This document shows, one piece after another, positions 26,719 to 34,857 of a stretch of DNA of 64,000 nucleotides; position 1 is the first letter of the stretch; each line of letters starts with the position of its first letter. A program made the translations under genes and the position numbers. Below the pieces are notes generated by a model. That model searched no databases. It worked only from the letters and a program-made list of their open reading frames with translations, and was not told the DNA's origin. The DNA is from Chloroherpeton thalassium ATCC 35110 (GTDB lineage: Bacteria > Bacteroidota > Chlorobiia > Chlorobiales > Chloroherpetonaceae): contig NC_011026.1 in NCBI RefSeq assembly GCF_000020525.1, positions 2,400,001 through 2,464,000 on the forward strand. Direction: 5' to 3'.

Positions 26719-28098
26719 ATGATAGGGAAAACCATTCAACCTGAGATTCGGGAATTAATTGAACGGAGAGATTTTAACTCGCTCCGTCAGGTTTTTAACG
26801 ACTGGTTGCCAGTCGATTTGGCGGAACTGATTTCTGACCTTCCTGAGAATGAACAGGCTATTGTGTTTCGTTTGCTATCTCGCGAACTGGCCGATGAGAC
26901 GTTCGAATACCTGGAGTTTGACGTTCAAAAAAACCTATTAGAAGCGCTCGCCAAAGAAGATGTTCGGCATATTTTAAATAGCATGTCGCCGGACGATCGT
27001 ACCGCACTTCTTGAAGAGCTGCCGGCAGCTGTTGTAAAGGAATTGCTTTCGTTGCTTTCTGCTGAGCAACTAAAAGTGGCGCAAACGCTTTTAGGTTATC
27101 CAGAGGGCAGTGTTGGGCGCTTGATGACAACGGATTATCTTTCCGTGAAGGAAAGCTGGACGACGACTCAGGTGATGGAACATATTCGCAAGTATGGAAA
27201 GGATAGCGAAACCATCAATGTGATTTATGTGGTCAATGATCTTGGCAAGCTCATCGATGAGATTCGCATTCGTGAGTTGTTGCTTGCGCCGCTTGATGAG
27301 CCGGTTCATAAAATTATGGATAGAAAATTTATTGCGCTCAAGGCTGCCGATGAGCAGATGGTGGCGGTTGAGACGTTTAAGCGAGAAGATCGGGTCGCGC
27401 TTCCGGTGGTTGATTCGGCAGGCATGTTGCTTGGCATTGTAACGGTGGATGATGTCTTTGATGTAGCAGAAGAAGAAGAAACGGAAGACATTCAGAAGTT
27501 TGGCGGTGTGGAAGCTCTTGAAGATCCATACATGGATAGTTCACTTTTTGAAGTCATCAAAAAACGAGCGGTTTGGTTGGTGGTGCTGTTTGTGGGCGAA
27601 ATGCTAACGGCCACAGCGATGAGCTTTTTTGAAGAGGAGCTTGCTAAAGCCGTTGTATTGGCCACGTTTATCCCACTGATTATTTCAAGTGGTGGCAACT
27701 CCGGTTCGCAGGCCGCCACGCTGATTATTCGTGCGCTGGCACTTGGCGAAATCAGTTTAACGGATTGGTGGAATGTCATGAGGCGCGAAATTCTCTCAGG
27801 ATTGGCGCTGGGTACAGTTTTAGGATTCATCGGTTTTATCCGCATTTTAATCTGGTCGCTAATTTTTGGGATGTATGGTTCGCATTGGCTGTTAATTGGA
27901 GGTGTGGTTGGCGTTTCGCTTTTGGGTGTTGTGCTGCTGGGAACGCTTTCCGGCTCCATGTTGCCGCTCTTGCTGCAGCGTTTCGGTGCAGATCCGGCGA
28001 CCTCGTCTGCGCCATTTGTTGCCACGATTGTCGATGTGGCCGGAATTATTATATACTTCACCGTTGCCGCAACGGTTTTGAAAGGCATTTTATTGTGA
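26719..28098 (+). CDS. mgtE: Magnesium transporter MgtE
   Basis: Mg2+-gated channel of the inner membrane, 459 aa. The N-terminal superhelical domain (residues 1-130) has [20 protein letters not shown] and [21 protein letters not shown] pair at about 135-260 starts [20 protein letters not shown] and includes [20 protein letters not shown]. The C-terminal five-helix pore domain contains the family signature [20 protein letters not shown]. All parts of the family are present in order. It appears monocistronic. Confidence 0.94.
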   Translation: MIGKTIQPEIRELIERRDFNSLRQVFNDWLPVDLAELISDLPENEQAIVFRLLSRELADETFEYLEFDVQKNLLEALAKEDVRHILNSMSPDDRTALLEELPAAVVKELLSLLSAEQLKVAQTLLGYPEGSVGRLMTTDYLSVKESWTTTQVMEHIRKYGKDSETINVIYVVNDLGKLIDEIRIRELLLAPLDEPVHKIMDRKFIALKAADEQMVAVETFKREDRVALPVVDSAGMLLGIVTVDDVFDVAEEEETEDIQKFGGVEALEDPYMDSSLFEVIKKRAVWLVVLFVGEMLTATAMSFFEEELAKAVVLATFIPLIISSGGNSGSQAATLIIRALALGEISLTDWWNVMRREILSGLALGTVLGFIGFIRILIWSLIFGMYGSHWLLIGGVVGVSLLGVVLLGTLSGSMLPLLLQRFGADPATSSAPFVATIVDVAGIIIYFTVAATVLKGILL

Positions 28099-28297
28099 TA
28101 AAAGTTTTACAACTCGGAGCAAACGGATAAGGCTTCGCAACGTGTGCGCGAAGTTTAGGTATAGCCAAAGAGACTAACGATTCACGCTTTACTTTCACCT
28201 GGAAATCTCCCATATTTATTAGCGTTCTTACTTATATTGCAGTTCGTCCAGTGCAAGTTCACTTCCCTGCATTTTTAGGAACGCTAAAAAACGAAAC

Positions 28298-29191
28298 ATG
28301 AACATTTTGCTTGCCTTGTTTTTGATGATAGCCGATACGCTAACGGTATCCGATTCTACGCTGAGTATGAGGCGGGATTCTCTTATAACAGAAGATAACA
28401 CACAGGCAAAGCACGCGTTTGCCAAAAAAGATACGATGATGATTGCCTTCGCTGAGGCAAAAGAAAAGCATCCTGAAGCGGATACGCTGGGGGTGATTTC
28501 TATTCAGCATGGCGATGAAGCGTTTCAGAAAATAGATTATGATCGCGCGCAGGCGATTTTTGAGAAATTATACCAGCGAGATAGCACCAGCGCAGCGCTG
28601 CTTTGGCGAATGGCGCGGTTAAATGTGTGTATGGGCGATGCCATTAGCTATGAAAAGCGAGAAGAGCGGGAAGTGTATTACAGCAAAGCCGTGCAATATG
28701 GCCAAAAAGCCATTGAGTGTGATGATAAGAATTCGCAAGCACATGCGTGGCTTGCGGCTGCTTATGGTGTAAGAGCAGAAAATAGTGATTCAAAAGAGCG
28801 TATTCGCCTGGCAACTCAAGTTAAATTGGAATCTGAAAAAGCCATTAAGCTGGATAGCACAAACGGAATAGCGTATTCCATACTAGGCTCATATTATCGC
28901 GCCATTGCCAATATTGGTTGGTTTGAGCGCATGATTGCGAACACATTTTTGGGCTCTGTCCCCGATGGAACTTATGAGGAAGCTGAAGCTGCATTTAAGA
29001 AAGCGATTGCGCTTCAGCCAAATGTTCTCCGCCACTATCATGAATTTGCTTTGCTTTATCTTGATATGGGGAAGGAAAAAGAAGCGATTCAGCTACTAAA
29101 AACAGCGCTTACCAAACCCATTTTGATGAAAAACGACAAAAAACGGAAGCGCGAAATAAAAGAATTGCTAAAGGAATATGATGCGGAGTAG
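28298..29191 (+). CDS. Secreted TPR-repeat protein
   Basis: 297 aa, with a short hydrophobic N-terminus (MNILLALFLMIADTL) that may act as signal sequence. TPR-like helices run from about residue 75: DEAFQKIDYDRAQAIFEKLY, SAALLWRMARLNVCMGDA, NSQAHAWLAAAYGVRAENS, GIAYSILGSYYRAIANIGW and PNVLRHYHEFALLYLDMGKE. This arrangement resembles the RMD1-type TPR family found in Bacteroidetes. No enzymatic motif is seen. The function is unknown, likely protein-protein interaction. Confidence 0.7.
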   Translation: MNILLALFLMIADTLTVSDSTLSMRRDSLITEDNTQAKHAFAKKDTMMIAFAEAKEKHPEADTLGVISIQHGDEAFQKIDYDRAQAIFEKLYQRDSTSAALLWRMARLNVCMGDAISYEKREEREVYYSKAVQYGQKAIECDDKNSQAHAWLAAAYGVRAENSDSKERIRLATQVKLESEKAIKLDSTNGIAYSILGSYYRAIANIGWFERMIANTFLGSVPDGTYEEAEAAFKKAIALQPNVLRHYHEFALLYLDMGKEKEAIQLLKTALTKPILMKNDKKRKREIKELLKEYDAE

Positions 29192-29242
29192 AACGGTGAG
29201 TCAACGTTTTCGCTTTTTATTATTCAATTACACTGATAAGTA

Positions 29243-30319
29243 ATGGTATTAAAACCTTTAACAGGATTACGCGGTCTGGCTGCTTTAGTGGTTTTTTTAG
29301 CTCACTATGCGTATAATGCTCAAGTCCCAGCATTCAATACTTTTTATTACATTTTTTTCTGGCATAGTGAAGCTGTTGATTTCTTTTTTGTTTTAAGTGG
29401 GTTTGTATTATGCTATGCGTATAGCGTAGATAGTAATAATATTAATTGGAAAAAATACATAACTGCCCGCATCTCAAGGGTCTATCCACTATATTTATTT
29501 TCACTTCTTTTTGTTAGCGCGTTAGGATTTCTTGCTGCTTTGAAACGAGGTTACTGGGCGTCAGATTTATTATTTGAAGATTTTATCAGGCAGCTATTTA
29601 TGGTAAACGCTTTCCCATTGATAGGGACCGGTAGACATTGGAATTTTCCTGCATGGTCAATTAGTGTAGAGTTCTTTCTCTATTTATTTGTTTTTCCGAT
29701 CGCTGTTTATATCTCCAGAGTTAGTAATTCATTTATTATGATTACCTCTATTATATTTTTTAGCTTTTTAAGTTATGGTGTTCATAATAATTTTTTTGGA
29801 GAGATGACTTGGCTTGATCAAGTGATATTTCGGGGAATATTTGGATTCTTATCAGGATCTATCGTATACTTGTTTTATAAGAAAAAAAGAAAAATAACGG
29901 ATTTTTTTCAAAAAAAAGGAGATTTGTTTTTTCTGTTTTTTTTAGTAGTTGTATTGTTTTCAGGATATGGAAAGTTAAGTTTTTCTCTTCTAATATTTTT
30001 ATTTCCAGCTTTAGTTTTAAGTCTTACTGCTGAAGAATCATTGTCAGCAAAGTTTTTCGCTACTTCAGGTATGGTCTTTTTGGGAGATATTTCTTACTCT
30101 ATATATTTATTTCATATCCCTATTAGTAAATTTTTATTAGGAATATATAGTGACTTTTCAAGTGATCATCCTATGATTTGGGTTCTTCTTACATTATTTC
30201 TTGTAATTAGTAGTTCAGCATTGTTATATACAAAGTTAGAATTGCCAGCAAAAAGAATATTTGCAGTAAGAATTGCTTCCATATTAGATGCTATTCCCAA
30301 AATTTATAAAAATGCCTAA
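29243..30319 (+). CDS. Acyltransferase family 3 membrane protein
   Basis: 358 aa, about ten transmembrane helices. Proteins of this family O-acetylate or otherwise acylate cell-surface sugars. The diagnostic start is LTGLRGLAALVVFLAHYAYN, followed by FFFVLSGFVLCYAYS and RISRVYPLYLFSLLF, then NFPAWSISVEFFLYLFVFPI; the HY and R--R/YP elements are intact. Base composition is markedly more AT-rich than the genes on either side, suggesting acquisition by transfer. Its 3' end overlaps the convergent thiD gene by 29 bases. Confidence 0.85.
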   Translation: MVLKPLTGLRGLAALVVFLAHYAYNAQVPAFNTFYYIFFWHSEAVDFFFVLSGFVLCYAYSVDSNNINWKKYITARISRVYPLYLFSLLFVSALGFLAALKRGYWASDLLFEDFIRQLFMVNAFPLIGTGRHWNFPAWSISVEFFLYLFVFPIAVYISRVSNSFIMITSIIFFSFLSYGVHNNFFGEMTWLDQVIFRGIFGFLSGSIVYLFYKKKRKITDFFQKKGDLFFLFFLVVVLFSGYGKLSFSLLIFLFPALVLSLTAEESLSAKFFATSGMVFLGDISYSIYLFHIPISKFLLGIYSDFSSDHPMIWVLLTLFLVISSSALLYTKLELPAKRIFAVRIASILDAIPKIYKNA

Positions 30320-31100
30320 CAGGCCCATGTCCATTTCCTAAGCGATAATCTTTTCCTGCTTGAATGGCTTCCGAAATATAAGCCTTCGCGCTTGCGACAG
30401 CGTCTTTAATGGTTTGGCCTTTTCCCATGTAGGCCGCAATCGCTGAAGAAAGTGTGCAGCCCGTGCCATGCGTGTTCTCTGTTTCGATGCGAGGATTTTC
30501 AAACCAGTGAATTCTCTGATCATCAGAGAGCAAGCAATCTGCGCAGGTTGTCTCATTTGAATGGCCGCCTTTCACGAGAACAGCCCTCGCACCAAACATT
30601 TTCAACGCTTTTGCAGCGTCTTCCATGTCTTTTCTTGTGAGAATTTCTCCACCAAGCAATACTTCTGCTTCTGGCAAGTTCGGCGTAAGTAATTTAACAA
30701 TCGGAAATAATTCCGATTTAAGCGCATTTATTGCCTCGCTTTGCAAAAGCTTGTCGCCACTTTTCGCGACCATCACAGGGTCTAACACAATATTTTTGGC
30801 ATGATGTGCTTTCAGCCGTTCAGCAACAGCGCGAATAATGGCCGCATCGTTCAACATTCCAATTTTCACAGCATCAGCGCCGATGTCTTCAAAAATCGCG
30901 TCAATTTGCTTTGCGACAAACGCAGCGGGAACAGGGAAAATCCCCGACACGCGAACGGTGTTCTGCGCGGTGAGCGCGGTGATCACCGACATGGCATAGC
31001 AGCCCAGAGCTGAAAAAGTTTTTATATCGGCTTGAACGCCAGCGCCGCCGCCGCTATCTGAGCCAGCAATGGTTAGAATTTTCGTGTATGTTTTCGGCAT
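30291..31100 (-). CDS. thiD: Hydroxymethylpyrimidine/phosphomethylpyrimidine kinase
   Basis: Phosphorylates HMP twice to HMP-PP for thiamin synthesis. 269 aa from the ATG at 31100 (a TTG at 31103 would add one residue). Ribokinase-like fold: IAGSDSGGGAGVQADIKTFS near the N-terminus, VLDPVMVAKSGDKLL, LTPNLPEAEVLLGG, and the catalytic loop ENTHGTGCTLSSAIAAYMG with the anion-hole GTGC. Last gene of the thiamin locus, downstream of thiE and overlapping the convergent acyltransferase gene at its 3' end. Confidence 0.93.
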   Translation of the reverse strand: MPKTYTKILTIAGSDSGGGAGVQADIKTFSALGCYAMSVITALTAQNTVRVSGIFPVPAAFVAKQIDAIFEDIGADAVKIGMLNDAAIIRAVAERLKAHHAKNIVLDPVMVAKSGDKLLQSEAINALKSELFPIVKLLTPNLPEAEVLLGGEILTRKDMEDAAKALKMFGARAVLVKGGHSNETTCADCLLSDDQRIHWFENPRIETENTHGTGCTLSSAIAAYMGKGQTIKDAVASAKAYISEAIQAGKDYRLGNGHGPVRHFYKFWE

Positions 31101-31166
31101 CAATGACTGGTTTTAAATGTTGAATACAAATTTTGTAAATACTTACATGAAAACGAAAATGTGCGA

Positions 31167-31805
31167 TCATTTTATCGCTTCAGCAATCTGTTTTTTTATT
31201 TCCTGCGTTGCTGCTTCGGGATTTTCGGCGCAGCAAATTGCTGAAACCACCGCCGCGCTATCCGCGCCCGCCCGCATGACTTCGCCGATATTTTCATAGT
31301 CAATTCCGCCGATTGCCATTACCGGAATGCGCAGCGATTTTTTGATTTCTGAAATGGCCAAAACTCCTTTCGGCGGCTCAGGTTTGTGCTTGGTTGAGGT
31401 CGGGAAAATGTGTCCGAACCCGATGTAATCTGCGCCGTCGAATTCAGCTTGTTTCGCAAGTGCGAGCGTTGAGGCGGTTGCGCCGATGATTTTATTTTCG
31501 CCCAAAAGCTTTCGTGCTTCGGCAATGGGCAAATCGTCTTGGCCTAAATGCACGCCGTCGGCGTCTGCAGCCAGCGCAATGTCTGCGCGGTCATTGATGA
31601 TGAGCTTGCCGCCGAGCGCTTGGCAAAGCGTTAGGATTTCTTTTGCAATGCAAAAAAGCTCGCTTGTCGGCAATGTTTTATCTCGCAATTGAATGATGTC
31701 CGCGCCGCCTTGCAACGCAAGCCTTGCAAGCTCGACATGTGAAAAACGCGACTGAATATGGGTGTCCGTGATGGCACAAAGCTGGCCGATATGTTTCTTT
31801 CTCAT
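31167..31805 (-). CDS. thiE: Thiamine-phosphate synthase
   Basis: Joins HMP-PP and the carboxythiazole phosphate to thiamin phosphate. 212 aa TIM barrel. Motifs: GGADIIQLRDKTLPTSEL, KLIINDRADIALAADADGVH, LGQDDLPIAEARKLLGENK, IGFGHIFPTSTKHKP and VMAIGGIDYENIGEVMRAGA. The HLGQDDLP segment is typical of true ThiE, in contrast to the neighbouring paralogue. The start overlaps the tenI stop by four bases. Confidence 0.9.
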   Translation of the reverse strand: MRKKHIGQLCAITDTHIQSRFSHVELARLALQGGADIIQLRDKTLPTSELFCIAKEILTLCQALGGKLIINDRADIALAADADGVHLGQDDLPIAEARKLLGENKIIGATASTLALAKQAEFDGADYIGFGHIFPTSTKHKPEPPKGVLAISEIKKSLRIPVMAIGGIDYENIGEVMRAGADSAAVVSAICCAENPEAATQEIKKQIAEAIK

Positions 31806-32425
31806 AGCTCTAAAACTTGATGAAATGACTGGAGTGTGGATTCAAGATGTTCGATTTGCATGAGTGCGCCGATGGCCGCCACGCCATACGCGCCGGCGTT
31901 CAAGCAAGCTTTTGTCCGTTCTGGCGTGATGCCGCCGACGGCAAAAACGGGAATCTGCACGGCTTGGCAAAGCGATTCGAGTTCGGCCAAGCCGCGCGGT
32001 TTTGCGTCGTTCGGTTTGGAGGCCGTCGGGAAAATATGTCCGAAAAGTACATAATCTGCCCCTGCAATTTCGGCGTCCCATGCGCCTTGTAGGCTGTGAA
32101 CGCTTTTTCCGATGAGGCCGTTAGGCATGAATTTTCTTGTCGTTTCTATCGAAAGGCCGGTTTCTGGTAAATGAAGACCGTCCGCGTGAGCGGCAAGGGC
32201 AATGTCAAGCCGTTCGTTAATCAGCAGCGGTGTGTCATGCGGTTCGGTAATTTTCCGAAGTTCTTTTGCAAGCTCAAATAAATTTTTCCCCGAAAGCGCT
32301 TTTTCGCGAAGTTGCACCATGCAGCCGCCCGCCGTTGCCGCTTTTTCCACAATTTCTTGAAGCGGCGCGTTTGCCCGCGCTTGGTTTGTGATGAGCATCA
32401 AGCGCGGCAGCGATTTTTTTTTCAT
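31802..32425 (-). CDS. tenI: TenI-type thiazole tautomerase
   Basis: 207 aa ThiE-like TIM barrel. TenI converts the initial thiazole product of ThiG into its aromatic tautomer. The segment IGKSVHSLQGAWDAEIAGAD, followed by YVLFGHIFPTASKP, closely follows the Bacillus TenI pattern, including the His of SVHS used in tautomerisation. The ThiE substrate motif HLGQDDLP is replaced by HLPETGLS. Other parts: LMLITNQARA, MVQLREKALSGKNL and VFAVGGITPERTKACLNAGA. A second ThiE is the alternative. It is cut off from thiG by the toxin-antitoxin region but is on the same strand. Confidence 0.82.
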   Translation of the reverse strand: MKKKSLPRLMLITNQARANAPLQEIVEKAATAGGCMVQLREKALSGKNLFELAKELRKITEPHDTPLLINERLDIALAAHADGLHLPETGLSIETTRKFMPNGLIGKSVHSLQGAWDAEIAGADYVLFGHIFPTASKPNDAKPRGLAELESLCQAVQIPVFAVGGITPERTKACLNAGAYGVAAIGALMQIEHLESTLQSFHQVLEL

Positions 32426-32438
32426 GGTAAAGTATTCT

Positions 32439-32470
32439 GTCCGGTTTGTTACGATTAGAGAAAGCCGCCT
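32439..32470. repeat. Left copy of 32-bp direct repeat around the toxin-antitoxin region
   Basis: Matches 33518-33549 at 28 of 32 positions by eye. The last 18 bases (GATTAGAGAAAGCCGCCT) are identical. The copies are 1,079 bases apart in the same orientation. This copy lacks the full hairpin arm that follows the right copy. Confidence 0.75.
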
Positions 32471-32594
32471 TGATTTAGATGGTTTTTTATTTCTGTTCAG
32501 ACAGATAAAAAGCCTTTTTTGAAATGTTTTATTTGCCAGCTAAATTTACATTAGATGATTTTGTTTTTTTAAGAAGTATATCCGTCACGGAAAT

Positions 32595-32816
32595 ATGTTA
32601 AAAAATATCATACTTAGCGCCGATGAAATCTTAATCCGTAAAGCAAGGCGAAAAGCCGAAGAGGAGCATACCACACTGAATTCCAGATTTCAAGAATGGC
32701 TTAAAAATTATACAAGTACGGATTTCAACGCAAGCGACTATGACGATTTAATGAATCGGTTCAGTTATGCTAAACCGACAGGCAAATATTCAAGGGATGA
32801 AATGAATGAGCGATAG
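32595..32816 (+). CDS. Putative antitoxin of a VapBC-type module
   Basis: 73 aa small protein with a basic, helix-rich start (MLKNIILSADEILIRKARRK, then AEEEHTTLN), as expected for a ribbon-helix-helix DNA-binding antitoxin, and a hydrophilic tail that would wrap the toxin. The last 11 bases overlap the start of the PIN-domain gene, the usual arrangement for a toxin-antitoxin pair. It reads against the surrounding thiamin genes. The assignment rests mainly on position. Confidence 0.7.
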   Translation: MLKNIILSADEILIRKARRKAEEEHTTLNSRFQEWLKNYTSTDFNASDYDDLMNRFSYAKPTGKYSRDEMNER

Positions 32817-33237
32817 ATTTTTTATCGATACAAACATTTTTGTTTATTCTTTTGACGTCAATCAATCGTCAAAATGCGCGATTTCTCGCAAGTTGATACA
32901 AAAAGCTTTACAAGAAAAAACGGGCTGTATCAGTACGCAAGTCATTCAAGAGTTTTTGAATGTGTCGGCAAAAAAGTTCAACCCACCTTTACAAGCCCAA
33001 GATAGAATAAAGTATCTTGATAAAGTCTTAGCGCCACTTTGCCGGATTTACCCGTCATTCGAACTTTATCGACAATCGATTGATATATCCGAGCGGTGGC
33101 AATACTCATTTTATGATTCTCTGATTATTGCCGCAGCCATTCAAGCAAATTGTTCAATTCTATATTCCGAGGATATGCAGCATGGCCAAAATATCCTATT
33201 GCTTACCGTTAAGAATCCTTTCCTTATTTCTAAATAA
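32806..33237 (+). CDS. PIN-domain ribonuclease toxin (VapC-like)
   Basis: 143 aa PIN-domain protein; VapC toxins cut RNA with Mg2+ held by acidic residues. The first conserved Asp is in RFFIDTNIFVYSFD (about residue 8), the Glu in STQVIQEFLNVSAKK (about residue 48), and the later acids in YSFYDSLIIAAAIQANC and LYSEDMQHG. The order and spacing fit the active PIN family. Starts inside the antitoxin gene (ATG at 32806). Confidence 0.88.
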   Translation: MSDRFFIDTNIFVYSFDVNQSSKCAISRKLIQKALQEKTGCISTQVIQEFLNVSAKKFNPPLQAQDRIKYLDKVLAPLCRIYPSFELYRQSIDISERWQYSFYDSLIIAAAIQANCSILYSEDMQHGQNILLLTVKNPFLISK

Positions 33238-33326
33238 AACATTTGCTTTTTCGGTTTATGGCAGTAAGTATTGTTTTATAGCTAAGCGAAGAACAATTCG
33301 TCTTCGTTACTGACGACAAAAAATCA

Positions 33327-33411
33327 TGTCATTCTGAGGCTGCTTAGCCGAAGAATCCAACGCGTGACCCCGACGCATGGATGCTTCGCCAGAGGAATGC
33401 TCAGCATGACA
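33327..33411 (+). repeat. Palindromic repeat copy (85-bp variant)
   Basis: Begins TGTCATTCTGAG and ends CTCAGCATGACA, with the inner GAAGAATCC and GGATGCTTC blocks of the repeat family clustered at 39.7-40.56 kb, but with a longer centre. A stub of a further unit (TTGTCATTC) follows at 33421. It lies downstream of the PIN toxin gene. Confidence 0.8.
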
Positions 33412-33517
33412 AGTTCCCGTTTGTCATTCAACCGTTTATCTTTTTCCTCATCAGAAAAATCGCCGATTCAGGGTGGCACGTATAAATAATTTTGATTTTT
33501 GCTAGGACGTGAATGTC

Positions 33518-33570
33518 GTCCAGTCTGTTGTGATTAGAGAAAGCCGCCTCAATCAGGCGGCTTGTTTATT
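33518..33570 (-). terminator. Hairpin terminator after thiG, within right copy of the direct repeat
   Basis: AGCCGCCT at 33542-33549 pairs with AGGCGGCT at 33555-33562. On the minus strand the hairpin is followed by TTCTCT, downstream of the thiG stop; on the plus strand TTGTTTATTT follows, so it may serve both directions. The 5' part (33518-33549) is the right copy of the 32-bp direct repeat that also occurs at 32439-32470. Confidence 0.65.
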
Positions 33571-33588
33571 TCCAAATTTCGAGAAAAA

Positions 33589-34368
33589 TCACCCGTCGAT
33601 TTCAATCATGTCGTCCGTCGGGCTGGAGGCGGTGGCGTAAAGTTTTTTCGGGATGCGTCCGGCATTGACCGCCATGCGTCCGGCAAGCGCAGCGTGTTTG
33701 ATGGCCGTGGCCATTTGCACCGGATGCTTTGCCTGTGCAACAGCGGTATTCAGCAGTACGCCGTCAACGCCAAGCTCGAAGGCGACCGCCACATCTGACG
33801 CCGTGCCGACGCCAGCATCCACGATCAGCGGAATGTCAATTTGCTCGCGGATGATCTGCAAATTGTAAGGATTGCGAATTCCCATACCCGATCCGATAGG
33901 TGCGCCGAGCGGCATAACGGCGGCGCAGCCCATGTCCGAAAGTTTTTTGCAGGTAATTGGGTCATCGTTCGTGTAGGGCAAAACGACGAAATCCTTTTCA
34001 AGCAAGGTTTCGGCGGCTTTCAAAAGTTCGGGAATGTCGGGGAAGAGTGTCTCGTCGTCGCCCAAGACTTCCAATTTTATCCAATTCGTGCCGAGCGCCT
34101 CACGGGCAAGTTCCGCTGTTAGGACGGCTTCTTTTGCCGTGTAGCAGCCGGCGGTGTTCGGCAAAAGGAAATATTTTTTGTCATCCAAAAATTTCATGAT
34201 GTTTTCGGCGGAATCGCTCTTCAAGTCCATGCGGCGGATGGCCACCGTGACCATTTCCGTCCCGCTCGCCTCCAGCGCTTCCATCATGACCTGCGGATTC
34301 GGGTAGCGCGATGTTCCCAAAATCAATCTCGATTTGAAAGATTTACCGGCTATGATTAACTCGTCCAT
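33589..34368 (-). CDS. thiG: Thiazole synthase
   Basis: Forms the thiazole phosphate of thiamin from deoxyxylulose phosphate, dehydroglycine and ThiS thiocarboxylate. 259 aa, normal length. N-terminal [14 protein letters not shown]; the Schiff-base lysine lies in [16 protein letters not shown]; other motifs are [35 protein letters not shown] and [23 protein letters not shown] at 34368. It is on the same strand as thiS and thiO but separated from thiS by 267 bases filled with palindromic repeats. Confidence 0.94.
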
Positions 34369-34431
34369 TGTGCGTTATTTTCTAATGATTTATGCGAATT
34401 TTTATTCTCAGTCTTTTTACCTAATCCTGTG

Positions 34432-34576
34432 GATTCTTCGCCGTTGGCTCAGAATGACGTGTTGTTGTAAGTCATGCTGAACGGAGTGAAAAATCCATTG
34501 TCCAAGCGTAAAGATTCTTCGCCGTTGGCTCAGAATGACGTGTTGTTGTAAGTCATGCTGAACGGAGAGAAGTCCA
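34432..34576 (-). repeat. Palindromic repeat units in tandem (81-bp period), thiS-thiG gap
   Basis: A 55-base block recurs at 34432-34486 and 34513-34567. In minus orientation one complete unit of the dispersed family spans 34471-34539 (it reads GTCATTCTGAG... to ...CAGCATGAC), flanked by a partial unit on each side. A small hairpin (GGAGAGA / TCTCTCC) sits at 34564-34586. The centre differs from the 39.7-kb copies. Confidence 0.8.
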
Positions 34577-34635
34577 TTATCTCTCCGAAGAAGCGTTCTT
34601 CACTCAAACTAAAAACGTTCAAAAACAATCGTTTT

Positions 34636-34845
34636 TCAGCCGCCTTGAACGGCATGAATGATTTCGATTTGGTCGCCCGGTTTGACTTCTATTTTTGCCC
34701 ACTCGGACTTTTGCGCGACCGAGCCGTTGTAAGCAACCGCCACGCCTTTTTTCTCTTTGGAAATTCCATGACGCAGAAGCACCGCTTCAAGCGAACACGG
34801 CGTTGTAAAAGGTTCGCTTTTTCCATTGATTCTAATGACATTCAT
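34636..34845 (-). CDS. thiS: Sulfur carrier protein ThiS
   Basis: 69 aa ubiquitin-fold protein that carries sulfur as a C-terminal thiocarboxylate to ThiG. It ends HAVQGG with the required Gly-Gly. Other typical segments are MNVIRINGKSEPF, VAVAYNGSVAQKSEWAKIEV and PGDQIEII. It lies 12 bases after the thiO stop. thiF, which would adenylate it, is not in the window. Confidence 0.93.
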   Translation of the reverse strand: MNVIRINGKSEPFTTPCSLEAVLLRHGISKEKKGVAVAYNGSVAQKSEWAKIEVKPGDQIEIIHAVQGG

Positions 34846-34857
34846 GGCTTTTCGGGT

